Source: Actinocatenispora sp963805605 (lineage in GTDB: Bacteria > Actinomycetota > Actinomycetes > Mycobacteriales > Micromonosporaceae). Taken from it: DNA of 64,000 nt. Under the pieces are notes generated by a model. That model did no database searches. It saw nothing but the letters and a program-made list of their open reading frames with translations, and was not told the DNA's origin. Position 1 is the first letter of the stretch, and each line of letters opens with the position of its first letter. The translations under genes were made by a program, and so were the position numbers. Of the stretch, positions 47,438 to 56,114 are shown piece by piece. The stretch lies in NCBI GenBank assembly GCA_963805605.1, contig CAWDUX010000003.1, positions 558,001 through 622,000 of the forward strand, written 5' to 3'.

Positions 47438-48598
47438 TCAGGTCGCGCGGGTGGCGGCCAGTCGGGCCAGCGCTGCGGTCAGATCGCTGATCTGGCCGGT
47501 GAGTTGAGCGATCTGCGTGCGCGCCTGGTCACGTTCAGTGCGCACTGTGGACAGTTCGGTGCGGGTGGCGGCAAGTTCCTGGTCGCTGTGCTCGCGGCGA
47601 CTGTCGGCCTGCTCGACCTCGTGGCGTGCGGTGACTGCGGCGGCCCTGGCGGCCTGGAGGTCGTTGTGGTGGCTGAGTGTCTCGGCGCGCGCGGCGCTGG
47701 CGTCGGCGGCGCTCCGTTGTGCGCGTTCCTCGGCTGACCGGGCGGCGTCGCGGTCGACGTTGGAGGCCTCGCGGGCGGCCTCGGCACGGTGCTCGGCGTG
47801 CTGACGTGCGGTCCGTGCGGCGTCCAGCTCCTCGGCCAACCGGTCCTGGTCCTTGGCCAACTGGGCGCACTGGTGGCGTAGCTGCTCGGCGTCGTGGCGA
47901 ACCTGGGTGAACTGCTCGGTGAGCTTGTCGTGTGCCTGTGCTGCGGCACGGACGTCGAGCAACGCCCGGTCTCGTTGGGCGCTGGACTCGACGTGCAGTG
48001 CCTCGGCGGTGGCCGTCCGGGAACGGGCCTCGTCGCGGGCGGCGGTGGCCGCGTCGCGTGCGGTGCGGTCCTGCTCGGCCTGATGCTGCCAGCGTTCGGT
48101 GTCGGCGCGGGCGGTCTGCGCGTCGGTGTTTGCGGCGTGCGCCCGCGCCTGGGAGTGCTCTGCCTGCTGCTCGGCCCGTTGAGCTGCCCCCCGGGCGGTG
48201 TCGGCGTCGCTGCGGGCCTGGTCACGTTCGGCGTGCACAGCGGCCAGTTGGGCGGTGGTCTCCGCGCGGATCTGGGTGACCTGCCGTTCGACGCCGGCGG
48301 GGCTCAGTTCGGCGTGCAGCGACTCCGACAGGGTTTCGGTGAGCTGCTCGAGCCGGTCGACCAGCTCCCAGGAGCGGGCGATCTGCCCGGTCAGGCCAGG
48401 TGCGTTACGTTCCCGGGTGCGTGAGTTACGGGCGGAGCGCTGGCAGGCGCCGTCGTTGTCGCGGCAGTAGCGGAACGGGCGGCCGGCGCCGGGACGTTGC
48501 TGTACGGGTCGACCGCAGTGCCCGCAGGGTCGGGTGTTCGGCTCGGACCCGGGCTGCTCGGCGGGGTCGGGGCGGGTGTCGAGGGCAGGCTCGGCCAT
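47438..48598 (-). CDS. Coiled-coil protein with N-terminal zinc motif
   Basis: The 386-residue protein begins with a disordered Pro-rich tail, a zinc-motif-like block (CGHCGRPV...FRYCRDNDGACQRSARNSRTRERN), and then nearly 300 residues of heptad-rich, Ala/Gln/Glu/Arg-rich coiled-coil. The layout recalls KfrA-like or SMC-hinge-like scaffold proteins, but the motif is also seen in many unclassified actinomycete proteins. Function unknown. It is transcribed toward gntP. Confidence 0.6.
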   Translation of the reverse strand: MAEPALDTRPDPAEQPGSEPNTRPCGHCGRPVQQRPGAGRPFRYCRDNDGACQRSARNSRTRERNAPGLTGQIARSWELVDRLEQLTETLSESLHAELSPAGVERQVTQIRAETTAQLAAVHAERDQARSDADTARGAAQRAEQQAEHSQARAHAANTDAQTARADTERWQHQAEQDRTARDAATAARDEARSRTATAEALHVESSAQRDRALLDVRAAAQAHDKLTEQFTQVRHDAEQLRHQCAQLAKDQDRLAEELDAARTARQHAEHRAEAAREASNVDRDAARSAEERAQRSAADASAARAETLSHHNDLQAARAAAVTARHEVEQADSRREHSDQELAATRTELSTVRTERDQARTQIAQLTGQISDLTAALARLAATRAT

Positions 48599-48688
48599 GA
48601 GTGTGGAGTCTAGTCAGCGCCGGTGCGCGTCGGGCCGGCCGGCGGCCACGCCACCCTGCGGCGACCTCTTATCGTCCGGTGGGTGAGC

Positions 48689-48982
48689 ATGACCAGTTAC
48701 CAGGCCCGACCGGCCGGTGCCGGCGCCCTGCTGCGCGGCTGGCGGGAACGCCGACGGCTCAGCCAACTGGAACTCGCCTCGCGGGCCGGAGTGTCGGCCC
48801 GGCACGTCAGTTTCATCGAGACGGGACGTTCCCAGCCCAGCCGCGCCATGATCGACAGGCTCGGTGAGCAGTTGGAGATTCCGCTGCGGGACCGTAACCA
48901 GGTGCTGGCCAGTGCGGGCTACGCGCCGGCCTACCCGCAGTACGGCATGGACGACGAGCAGATGCGTCCGGTTAAGAAATAA
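48689..48982 (+). pseudogene. XRE/MmyB-type regulator, N-terminal fragment (gene split by mobile elements)
   Basis: This piece contains the XRE helix-turn-helix (LLRGWRERRRLSQLELASRAGVSARHVSFIETGRSQPSRAMIDRLGEQLEIPLRDRNQVLASAGYAP). Its family has a C-terminal MmyB/PAS-like ligand domain of about 170 residues. Here the frame stops 4 codons past the motif DDEQMRPV. The missing part is found at 57308-57821. Deleting the stretch between gives ...DDEQMRPV-RAALETLLAAHEPF in one frame. ATG 48689 or the GTG 6 nt earlier are both possible starts. Short family members do exist, so the N-terminal piece might still bind DNA. Confidence 0.85.
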
Positions 48983-49124
48983 CCCCCGGGTTCCTTGAGG
49001 CTCCTGCTGTCGCGATAGCTCCTGGACCTGGCGATTTTGGCCGAACCGGCACCTGTGGTCGCATCTGATGTGTCTTCAAGATTTCTGAAGGTCTATCGTC
49101 TTCGGTGTTCGTCTTGCGACGGAA

Positions 49125-50222
49125 GTGAAGGCGAGGGGGCCGGGGTTGTCGCTGGCGGTGGTGAAGGACCTTCGGGTGGCGCGCGCTCCGGCCACGGCCG
49201 AGGACCTGGAAGCGCTGGAGACCGACGTGTTGGCCGGGTTCGTGCTGGCTCGTGCGGCGGCTGGCTTGTCGGACGGGACCATCTCCTCCGACGTGATGCA
49301 TCTGGAGCAGGTGCGGACCTGGCTGGGCCGACCGCTGTGGGATATGGAGCCAGCCGACGCGGACCGCTACTTCGGGAAAGTACTGCGCGGCACGGCGAAG
49401 GGCACCCGGCTGTCGCGGGCGCAGGCGTTGAAGACGTTCTTCTTGTTCCTGGAGTTGCGGCACAAGGTTGAGATCCATCAGATGACCGGCCGCGTCGTCG
49501 AGTGCCCGATCGACGAGATGAACCGGCCACGCGGCCGGCAGCAGGCCAGACTGCGGATCCCGCCCACCGCCGAGCAGGTCTCCCGGCTGTTCGGCGGGTG
49601 GCGGGAGGAGCTGGCATCCTGCCGGAAGTTCGCGCCGACCGCCCGCAACTACGCGGCCTGCCGGTTGATGGCCCAGGTCGGGCTGCGGGTGAACGAGGCA
49701 GTCCGGCTTGATCTGTCCGACATCAAGTGGAACCTCGGCCACTTCGGCAAACTTCATGTCCGCCACGGCAAAGGTGCCCGCGGATCGGGGCCGCGGGAGC
49801 GGATGGTCCCGCTGATCAACGACGCCGCAGGGACCCTGCGCTGGTTCGTCGAAGACGTGTGGGGCCAGTTCAACGATGATCACACCCGCCCCGGCGTCCC
49901 GCTGCTGCTGTCGGAACGCAACAACGCCGACGGGACGGCCGCCCGGGTCGGGGACGAGGCGATCCGGGCCGCGCTGGCCAGGGCCGCCACCACGCACCTG
50001 CCGGACTGGCCGGATGTGGTCACCCCGCATGTCCTGCGGCACTTCTGCGCCTCGCAGCTCTATCAGCAGGGCATGGACCTGGTCGCGATCCAGCAAGTAC
50101 TCGGCCACGCCTGGATCGCCACGACCATGAACTACGTGCATGTCACCGGCACCCATGTCGAAGACGCCTGGATCGCCGGGCAACACCGTGCCGCGACCCG
50201 GCTGAAGGGAATGCTCCGATGA
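49125..50222 (+). CDS. Tyrosine recombinase/integrase
   Basis: The 365-residue recombinase has an N-terminal SAM-like core-binding domain (GTISSDVMHLEQVRTWLGRPLW) and a C-terminal catalytic domain. Visible catalytic residues are Arg in QVGLRVNEAVRLDLSD, HxxR in TPHVLRHFCASQLY, His in LGHAWIATTMNY, and the Tyr of that motif. All conserved residues are present, so it should be active. GTG 49125 starts it, and its end overlaps the HTH gene by 4 nt. Confidence 0.88.
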   Translation: MKARGPGLSLAVVKDLRVARAPATAEDLEALETDVLAGFVLARAAAGLSDGTISSDVMHLEQVRTWLGRPLWDMEPADADRYFGKVLRGTAKGTRLSRAQALKTFFLFLELRHKVEIHQMTGRVVECPIDEMNRPRGRQQARLRIPPTAEQVSRLFGGWREELASCRKFAPTARNYAACRLMAQVGLRVNEAVRLDLSDIKWNLGHFGKLHVRHGKGARGSGPRERMVPLINDAAGTLRWFVEDVWGQFNDDHTRPGVPLLLSERNNADGTAARVGDEAIRAALARAATTHLPDWPDVVTPHVLRHFCASQLYQQGMDLVAIQQVLGHAWIATTMNYVHVTGTHVEDAWIAGQHRAATRLKGMLR

Positions 50223-50548
50223 GGTGGAACCTGCGGCTCGCGGCCGCCAACCGCGGCATCTGGAAGGCCAGCGAGCTTCAGCGGATGCTCGCCGAGCAGG
50301 GCCTGACGATCAGCGCCGGGAAGATGTCCGGACTGTGGTCGGGCGATCCAGCCAGCATCAAACTCGACGACCTCGACGTCATCTGCACCGTCCTGGGATG
50401 CGGCGTCGCCGAACTGCTGATCCCCGAACCCGAGAAGGTCAAGCGCGTCGACGACCAACGCGGGCAACAGGCCGCGGTCGCCGCGGCCTGTTGCGGGCCT
50501 CCCGTGACGCCCAAGCGCCGGGACGGACGGTCTCTGCCACCCGCCTGA
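50219..50548 (+). CDS. Small XRE-type helix-turn-helix protein of the recombinase trio
   Basis: The 109-residue protein has a Cro/XRE HTH: WNLRLAAANRGIWKASELQRMLAEQGLTISAGKMSGLWSGDPASIKLDDLDVICTVLGCGVAELLIP. The last 30 residues are basic and unstructured. It is coupled to the recombinases, so it likely controls excision/insertion or expression of the trio. Its true target is unknown. Confidence 0.78.
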   Translation: MRWNLRLAAANRGIWKASELQRMLAEQGLTISAGKMSGLWSGDPASIKLDDLDVICTVLGCGVAELLIPEPEKVKRVDDQRGQQAAVAAACCGPPVTPKRRDGRSLPPA

Positions 50549-50550
50549 CG

Positions 50551-52209
50551 ATGCCGCCACGACGGAACCGCGCGGGCGCGGCGAGCTGCATCGACTGCAT
50601 GGCATGGGGAATCCTGGACGGGCGGCGCTGCGCGGCCTGCACCCTCTGGCGGCACAACCACCGCGACGAGGAAGAACCCTGCGTCGGCTGCGGCCGCACG
50701 GCTCTGATCCGCAAGGGCTACTGCCGGCTGTGCTGGAACCAGGCCCGGGCCGAGGCCCGTGCGACCGGCCAGTTGCACGGCCGGGCCATCGCCTCCCGCT
50801 TCCTGGACCGGGTCGGTGCCTTCCACCAACTGTTCCTCGCCGGGATGCTCAACAGCCGAGGCGCCGCGACCAGCCCGCAGCGCAAGCACAACCGACGCGG
50901 AGCCCCGCGCAAGCCCGCCCCCGCACCAGCCCGACGCCCACGAGCCGGTTGGGTCCAACCGATTCTGGTCGACACGGCCCGGGACTTCACCAGGTTCGAC
51001 GAGACCACCGACATCGACCTGGCGAACCCGTGGCTGACCTGGGCGATCTATCTCGCCCACCAGATCGGCGAGGCCCACGGCTGGCGACGCGGCACCCACT
51101 CCGACGTCCGGCGGGCGCTGACTATCGTGTTGTCCCACCACACCGCCGTCGACGTCGTCCGCTACTCCGAGCTGTTCGGCGCGATCCGGGCCCTGGACAT
51201 CAGCGTCGAACGGGTCGCCGAGGTCCTGACCGCGATGGGCGTGCTCGCCGCCGATCGGCCCTCCTCCTTCGAGAACTGGCTGGGCCGAAAGCTCGACGGT
51301 CTGGCCGACGGCATCCGTGACGAGACCGAAGCCTGGCTACGGACCCTGCACGACGGTGGTCCGCGCAGCAAACCCCGACACCCGGCAACGGTCTGGACCC
51401 ACATGGGCTACGTTCGCCCGACGCTGCTGGCCTGGTCGCAACGCTATGACCACCTGCGCGAGGTCACCCGCGACGACATCCTGGCCGTCCTGGACGATCT
51501 GGCCGGCTCCCGTCGCTCCAACCTGCTGATCTCCCTGCGCTCGCTGATGGGCTACTGCAAGAAGACCGGCAGGATCTTCCGCAACCCCACCCGCGGCATC
51601 CGAGTCGGTCAGCAGGCATACCGCCTCGCCCAGAGACTCGACCAACACGACGTCGACCAGGCCGCCGAGGCCGCTACCACCCCGTCCGCACGCCTTGTCC
51701 TCATGCTCGCCGCCGTTCACGCCGCCCGCACCGGCGCTATCCGCGCCCTGCGACTCGACGACGTCGACCTCGGCAACCGTCGGCTCACCATCGCCGGCCG
51801 CGCCCGCCCGATCGACGAACTCAGCCACCAGATTCTGCTGGAATGGCTCGACCACCGACGCACCCGCTGGCCCAACACCGCCAACCCCCACCTGCTCATC
51901 AACCAGATGAGCGCCCACGGAACCGCCCCGGTCAGCACCATCTACTTCGCCAAGACCGCACTGCGCGGCCAGGCCGCGACCCTCGAACGCCTGCGCGTCG
52001 ACCGGCAACTCGAAGAAGCCCTCGCCCACGGCCCTGACCCGCTCCACCTGGCCACCGTGTTCGGCCTCGACCCCAAAACCGCCATCCGCTACGCCGAGAA
52101 CGCCCGAGCCCTCCTCGCCACCATGGCCGAGGACAAGACCCCGCAACCCGCGACGAACCCAAGGACCAGAACAGCACATGAAACCCGAAGACCCTCTGGT
52201 TCACTCTGA
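50551..52209 (+). CDS. Zinc-finger-bearing recombinase-like protein of the trio
   Basis: The 552-residue protein begins with two zinc-finger-like knots (CIDCMAWGILDGRRCAAC and CVGCGRTALIRKGYCRLC). A long linker and a core-binding domain follow, then a C-terminal tyrosine-recombinase-like domain. The first catalytic Arg is present (ARTGAIRALRLDDVDL). The HxxR box is degenerate (the aligned stretch reads LERLRVDRQ), as is the second histidine. A terminal Tyr is kept in AIRYAENAR. It may act as a partner rather than the main catalyst. ATG 50551 is 2 nt after the HTH gene. Confidence 0.7.
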   Translation: MPPRRNRAGAASCIDCMAWGILDGRRCAACTLWRHNHRDEEEPCVGCGRTALIRKGYCRLCWNQARAEARATGQLHGRAIASRFLDRVGAFHQLFLAGMLNSRGAATSPQRKHNRRGAPRKPAPAPARRPRAGWVQPILVDTARDFTRFDETTDIDLANPWLTWAIYLAHQIGEAHGWRRGTHSDVRRALTIVLSHHTAVDVVRYSELFGAIRALDISVERVAEVLTAMGVLAADRPSSFENWLGRKLDGLADGIRDETEAWLRTLHDGGPRSKPRHPATVWTHMGYVRPTLLAWSQRYDHLREVTRDDILAVLDDLAGSRRSNLLISLRSLMGYCKKTGRIFRNPTRGIRVGQQAYRLAQRLDQHDVDQAAEAATTPSARLVLMLAAVHAARTGAIRALRLDDVDLGNRRLTIAGRARPIDELSHQILLEWLDHRRTRWPNTANPHLLINQMSAHGTAPVSTIYFAKTALRGQAATLERLRVDRQLEEALAHGPDPLHLATVFGLDPKTAIRYAENARALLATMAEDKTPQPATNPRTRTAHETRRPSGSL

Positions 52210-52244
52210 GGAACCTTCAGTTCAGATGAACTCTGGGACTTCCC

Positions 52245-52282
52245 GGGGTTTGAGGAACATCCGTGTCAGATCGTGCGCTAAG
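52245..52282 (+). repeat. Left terminal inverted repeat (IRL) of the Tn3-family element
   Basis: The 38-bp repeat starts GGGGTTTGAGGAACATC and ends TCGTGCGCTAAG. It matches the right end at 33 of 38 positions, differing at positions 5, 18, 22, 24 and 26. Confidence 0.93.
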
Positions 52283-52370
52283 GGTTGACCGCTGAGAAGG
52301 GCGCGTTGACCTGGACCGGCGGTGCAGCGGAGTCTTCGCAGGTCGATGTTGTCGATCTTGGGAGGCCGCG

Positions 52371-55300
52371 GTGTCGGTCGAGTTCCTGACGGACGAGCAG
52401 GCAGCCAGGTACGGGGCGTTCTCTGGGCCGCCGTCGCAGGCGGAGTTGGAGAGGTTCTTCTTCCTGGATGACGTGGACCTGGGGAAGGCGCAGGTCAAGC
52501 GTCGTGCGCACAACCGGCTTGGGTTCGCCGTCCAGTTGACGAGCGTGCGGTATCTGGGGCGGTTCATGGCCGACCCGCGGCAGGTACCGACGGAGGTGGT
52601 CGAGTACCTGGCCGAGCAGTTGGGCATCGCTGATCCCTCGGTGGTGAAGGAGTACGGCGAGAGAGACGGCACGGCTCGGACACACGCTGGCGAGATCCAG
52701 CGAGACGAAGGGTGGCGTGACTTCGCCGAGTTGCGAGACGAGTTGCGCGAGTGGGTGGACGCGCGGGCGTGGACGACTGGTGAGGGGCCGAAGGCGTTGT
52801 TCGACGCGTCGGTCGGGTGGCTGCGGGAGCGTCGGGTGCTGCTGCCGGGGGTCACCCGGTTGGCCCGGCTGGTGGCGTCGGTGCGGGAGGCGGCCAACCA
52901 GCGGTTGTGGGAGGGTCTGTCCGGGCTGCTGGACGCCGGGCAGCGCACGGTGCTCGACGCGCTGTTGAGCGTGCCGGCCGGTGCGCGGATCTCGGAGCTG
53001 GACCGGCTGCGCCGTGGGCCGGTACGGGTGTCGGGGTCGCAGATGAAGTGGTCGTTGGAACGGGCCGCCGAGATCGCCGCGTTGGGCATGGGCGAGTTGG
53101 ACGTGTCGGGGGTCCCGCCGCGGCGGATGGCGGAGCTGTCCCGGTACGGGATGGACGGCAAAGCCACGCTGCTGCGCCGGCACAGCGACGCGCGCCGGTT
53201 GGCGACGTTGCTGGCCACCGCCATGTATCTGACCAGCCGGGCGGTCGACGACGCGGTGGACCTGCTGGAGGTGCTGATCGCCACGAAGCTGCTGGCCCGC
53301 GCGGAGCGGGAGACGGCGAAGGAGAAGCTCAAGACGCTGCCGCGGGTCGAGCGGGCGTCGGTGACGGTGGCGACCGCGTTCCAGGTGGTGTTCGACACGA
53401 CGGCCGAGTCCGTCGACGCCGACACCGGGCAGGTCAGCCCGCCGAAGGTGGCCACCCTGGCGGCGATGTGGGAGCAGATCGAGGCGGTGGTGCCCCGCCG
53501 GGAGTTGGCGGCGGCGATCGAGGCGCTGTTCGAGCTGGCGCCGCCGTTGGACTCCGACGCAGACGAGGCGTGGCGGGCGATGCTGGTCGGCCGGTTCGGC
53601 GCGGTGCGGCCGTTCCTGAAGCTGTTGGTGGAGGTGGTCGAGTTCGGCACGACCCCGGAGGGTCTGCCGGTGCTGGCCGCGTTGAAGTCGCTGCCGGAGC
53701 TGATGGGCCGTAAGAAGGTCGGCCCGGCCGAGATCGACACCGGTCTGCTCGCCGGGTCGTGGCGGCGGCTGGTGCTGGCCGCGCCGCATCTGGAGCCGGG
53801 CACGGTGGACTGGAAGGCGTACGTGTTCTGTGTGCTGGAGGCGCTGCACCGGATGTTGCGCCGGCGGGAGGTGTTCGCGACCAACTCCTCGAAGTGGGGT
53901 GACCCGCGGGCCAAGCTGCTGGCCGGTGACGCCTGGGCGCAGGTGCGGCCCACCGTCCTGGCCTCGCTGGGTCTGCCCGGCGAGCCCGGCGAGCACTTGG
54001 CGGCCCGTGCCGGGCTGCTGCATGACACCTACCGGGAGGTCGCCGGCCGGCTGCCCGGCAACACGCAGGTCGTGGCCGACGACGCCGGGCGGCTGCACTT
54101 CGCCGCGCTGGAACCCGAACCCGAGCCTGCGTCGCTGACTGAGCTGCGCGCGGCGGTCAACGCGATGCTGCCCCGGGTGGACCTGCCCGAGGCGCTGTTG
54201 GAGGTGTTCTCCTGGACCGGCGCCGACCAGGCGTTCACCTCGATCACCGGCGGCGAGGCCCGGCTGGCGGATCTGCACGTGACGATCGCGGCGCTGTTGG
54301 TCGCGCACGGCTGCAACGTCGGGTACACGCCGGTCATCAGCGGCGCCGACGCACTCAAGTACGGGCGGCTGTCGCACGTCGACCAGACCTACCTGCGACT
54401 GGAGACCTACCGGGCGGCCAACGCCGCCCTGATCGACGCCCAGTCGGCGATCGGCCTGGCCCAGGCGTGGGGTGGCGGCCTGGTGGCCTCGGTCGACGGG
54501 ATGCGGTTCGTGGTGCCGGTGAGTTCGGTGTACGCGCGGCACAACCCGCGCTACTTCGGCCGGCGCGGCGGCGCCACCTGGCTCAACATGATCAACGACC
54601 AGGCCGCCGGGCTCGGCGGCAAGGTCGTGGCCGGCACCCCGCGCGACTCCCTGTACGTGCTCGACGTGCTCTACGACCGCGACGGTGGCCGCCGCCCGGC
54701 CATGATCGTCACCGACACCGCCTCCTACTCCGACATCGTGTTCGGGCTGCTCACCCTCGCCGGGTTCGCCTACGCGCCGCAACTGGCCGACCTGCCTGAC
54801 CAGAGGATGTGGCGGGTCGACACCCGCGCCGACTACGACGCGTTCCAGACCGCGGCCCGCGGCCGGCTGGACTTGGACCGCATCGAGAGACACTGGGAGG
54901 ACATCCTGCGCATCATCGGATCGATCCACACCGGCGCGGTGCGCGCCCACGACGTGATCCGGATGCTGTCGCGCGACGGGCGGCCGACCCCGCTGGGCGA
55001 CGCGATCGCCCACTACGGCCGGATCGCCAAGAGCCTGCACATCCTGCGCCTGGCCGACGAACCCGGCTACCGCCGGCAGATCAAGAAGCAGGCCAACCTC
55101 CAGGAAGGCCGCCACGCCCTGGCGCGCAAGATCTTCCACGGCCGGTCCGGGCAGCTCTACCAGCGCTACTCCGACGGCATGGAGGACCAGATCGGCGCGC
55201 TCGGCCTGGTGCTCAACGCGCTGGTGCTGTTCACCACCCGCTACATGGACGCCGCCGTGGCCCGACTGCGCGCTGATGGCTTCGACGTCCGCGACGAGGA

Positions 55301-55424
55301 CGTGGCCCGACTTTCGCCGTTCGTGCGCCACCACATCAATATGCTGGGCCGTTACTCCTTCCGGCTGCCCGATCTGCCCGGCGGTATGAGGCCCCTGCGT
55401 GACCCAGACGCGGCCGACGAGTAG
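52371..55424 (+). CDS. tnpA: Tn3-family transposase TnpA
   Basis: The 1017-residue transposase binds the terminal repeats and cuts/joins DNA during replicative transposition. The N-terminal DNA-binding region starts FLTDEQAARYGAFSG. Catalytic residues of the DDE core are likely Asp in LVASVDGMRFVVPV, Asp in MIVTDTASYSDIVFGL, and Glu in NLQEGRHALARKIFHG. Length and motifs match full-size Tn3 transposases. GTG 52371 is preceded by GGAGG. No frame errors are seen. Confidence 0.95.
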   Translation: MSVEFLTDEQAARYGAFSGPPSQAELERFFFLDDVDLGKAQVKRRAHNRLGFAVQLTSVRYLGRFMADPRQVPTEVVEYLAEQLGIADPSVVKEYGERDGTARTHAGEIQRDEGWRDFAELRDELREWVDARAWTTGEGPKALFDASVGWLRERRVLLPGVTRLARLVASVREAANQRLWEGLSGLLDAGQRTVLDALLSVPAGARISELDRLRRGPVRVSGSQMKWSLERAAEIAALGMGELDVSGVPPRRMAELSRYGMDGKATLLRRHSDARRLATLLATAMYLTSRAVDDAVDLLEVLIATKLLARAERETAKEKLKTLPRVERASVTVATAFQVVFDTTAESVDADTGQVSPPKVATLAAMWEQIEAVVPRRELAAAIEALFELAPPLDSDADEAWRAMLVGRFGAVRPFLKLLVEVVEFGTTPEGLPVLAALKSLPELMGRKKVGPAEIDTGLLAGSWRRLVLAAPHLEPGTVDWKAYVFCVLEALHRMLRRREVFATNSSKWGDPRAKLLAGDAWAQVRPTVLASLGLPGEPGEHLAARAGLLHDTYREVAGRLPGNTQVVADDAGRLHFAALEPEPEPASLTELRAAVNAMLPRVDLPEALLEVFSWTGADQAFTSITGGEARLADLHVTIAALLVAHGCNVGYTPVISGADALKYGRLSHVDQTYLRLETYRAANAALIDAQSAIGLAQAWGGGLVASVDGMRFVVPVSSVYARHNPRYFGRRGGATWLNMINDQAAGLGGKVVAGTPRDSLYVLDVLYDRDGGRRPAMIVTDTASYSDIVFGLLTLAGFAYAPQLADLPDQRMWRVDTRADYDAFQTAARGRLDLDRIERHWEDILRIIGSIHTGAVRAHDVIRMLSRDGRPTPLGDAIAHYGRIAKSLHILRLADEPGYRRQIKKQANLQEGRHALARKIFHGRSGQLYQRYSDGMEDQIGALGLVLNALVLFTTRYMDAAVARLRADGFDVRDEDVARLSPFVRHHINMLGRYSFRLPDLPGGMRPLRDPDAADE

Positions 55425-55452
55425 GGCGGAGAGGAGATAGCCGCCGAAGGGA

Positions 55453-55494
55453 GCCGTCATCTGGCGGCACACAGCCCGTCCGCCAGATGACGGC
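55453..55494. terminator. Bidirectional terminator between tnpA and the DinB gene
   Basis: Perfect 15-bp arms GCCGTCATCTGGCGG/CCGCCAGATGACGGC enclose a 12-nt loop between two convergent genes. Confidence 0.85.
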
Positions 55495-55506
55495 CCGCCG
55501 GCGAAA

Positions 55507-56052
55507 TCAGACGTCTTCGCGCAGGTACAGATCGCGCAGCAGGCCGATCTCGCCGCCGTGATGCGCGGCCTCGTCGAGGGCGTGCAGCGCGAGTTTAAGG
55601 TAGGTCTCGCGGTCCCACCCGCCGGGGCCCAGGCCGATCGGCGCCAGCAGGCGCTTGTCGCCGAGGGCTGCGATGTGGGAGACGAAGCGCTCCCAGTCCT
55701 GGGCGAGCGCCTCGACGCCCTCCTTCGTGGTGCCCGGCCACGCTAGGCGGTCGCCGAGATCGGGGACGTCCTCGAAGAAATAGATCACGTAGCCGCGCAG
55801 GCAGGCGGCGCCGATGTGCATGATGCGCCAGGCGATCGTCGTGACGGGGTCCGGCACGCCTGGGACCGACTGCGGAAACAGCTCGTCGACGCGGAAGACG
55901 CCGTCGTCGTCGGGGCGGATGCTGAGGCTGTTATTGACCGGCTCCCACAGGTACTCGGCGTCGGTCAGGCCCTCAAGGCGGCCGAACAGCCGGTATCGCA
56001 CGCCTTCGAAGATCGCGAGAAGGTCGCGGGTGACGGGGTCGGGCACGGTCAT
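55507..56052 (-). CDS. DinB-family putative metal-dependent protein (transposon passenger)
   Basis: The 181-residue four-helix-bundle protein has a DinB-like pattern of three histidines: one in WRIMHIGAACLRGYV (near residue 85) and two in LHALDEAAHHGGEIGLLRDLYL near the end. DinB-fold proteins include thiol transferases (mycothiol-dependent in actinomycetes) and detoxifying enzymes. This one could protect against electrophiles, which would make sense as a passenger gene. ATG 56052 is chosen because DinB similarity begins just after (VTRDLLAIFEGVRYRL); the frame is open upstream. Substrate is unknown. Confidence 0.78.
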   Translation of the reverse strand: MTVPDPVTRDLLAIFEGVRYRLFGRLEGLTDAEYLWEPVNNSLSIRPDDDGVFRVDELFPQSVPGVPDPVTTIAWRIMHIGAACLRGYVIYFFEDVPDLGDRLAWPGTTKEGVEALAQDWERFVSHIAALGDKRLLAPIGLGPGGWDRETYLKLALHALDEAAHHGGEIGLLRDLYLREDV

Positions 56053-56114
56053 GTCAGCTCCAGGGCTCGGGGGTCTCGGCGGGTCGGTCGGGATGGTCGG
56101 GATCGGCGGGCCGG

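Larger units (their letters stand above)
48973..52244 (+). mobile_element. Tyrosine-recombinase/HTH/recombinase trio element
   Basis: A 3.3-kb segment lies between the broken regulator gene and the left terminal repeat of the Tn3-family transposon. It carries three genes with 4-nt overlap or 2-nt gaps, a layout known from actinomycete mobile elements with a recombinase, a small HTH protein and a zinc-containing recombinase. Its ends are not defined by standard terminal repeats, but both ends hold CTGAAGGT and GTCTTCGG in opposite orientation (49086-49106 and 52185-52220). The boundaries given are set by the neighbours, so they are estimates. Confidence 0.65.

Noticed and set aside
52278..55472. 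A 1064-codon open frame on the minus strand opposite tnpA
   Set aside because: It is antisense to a fully conserved transposase and has the low-complexity composition typical of GC-rich shadows.
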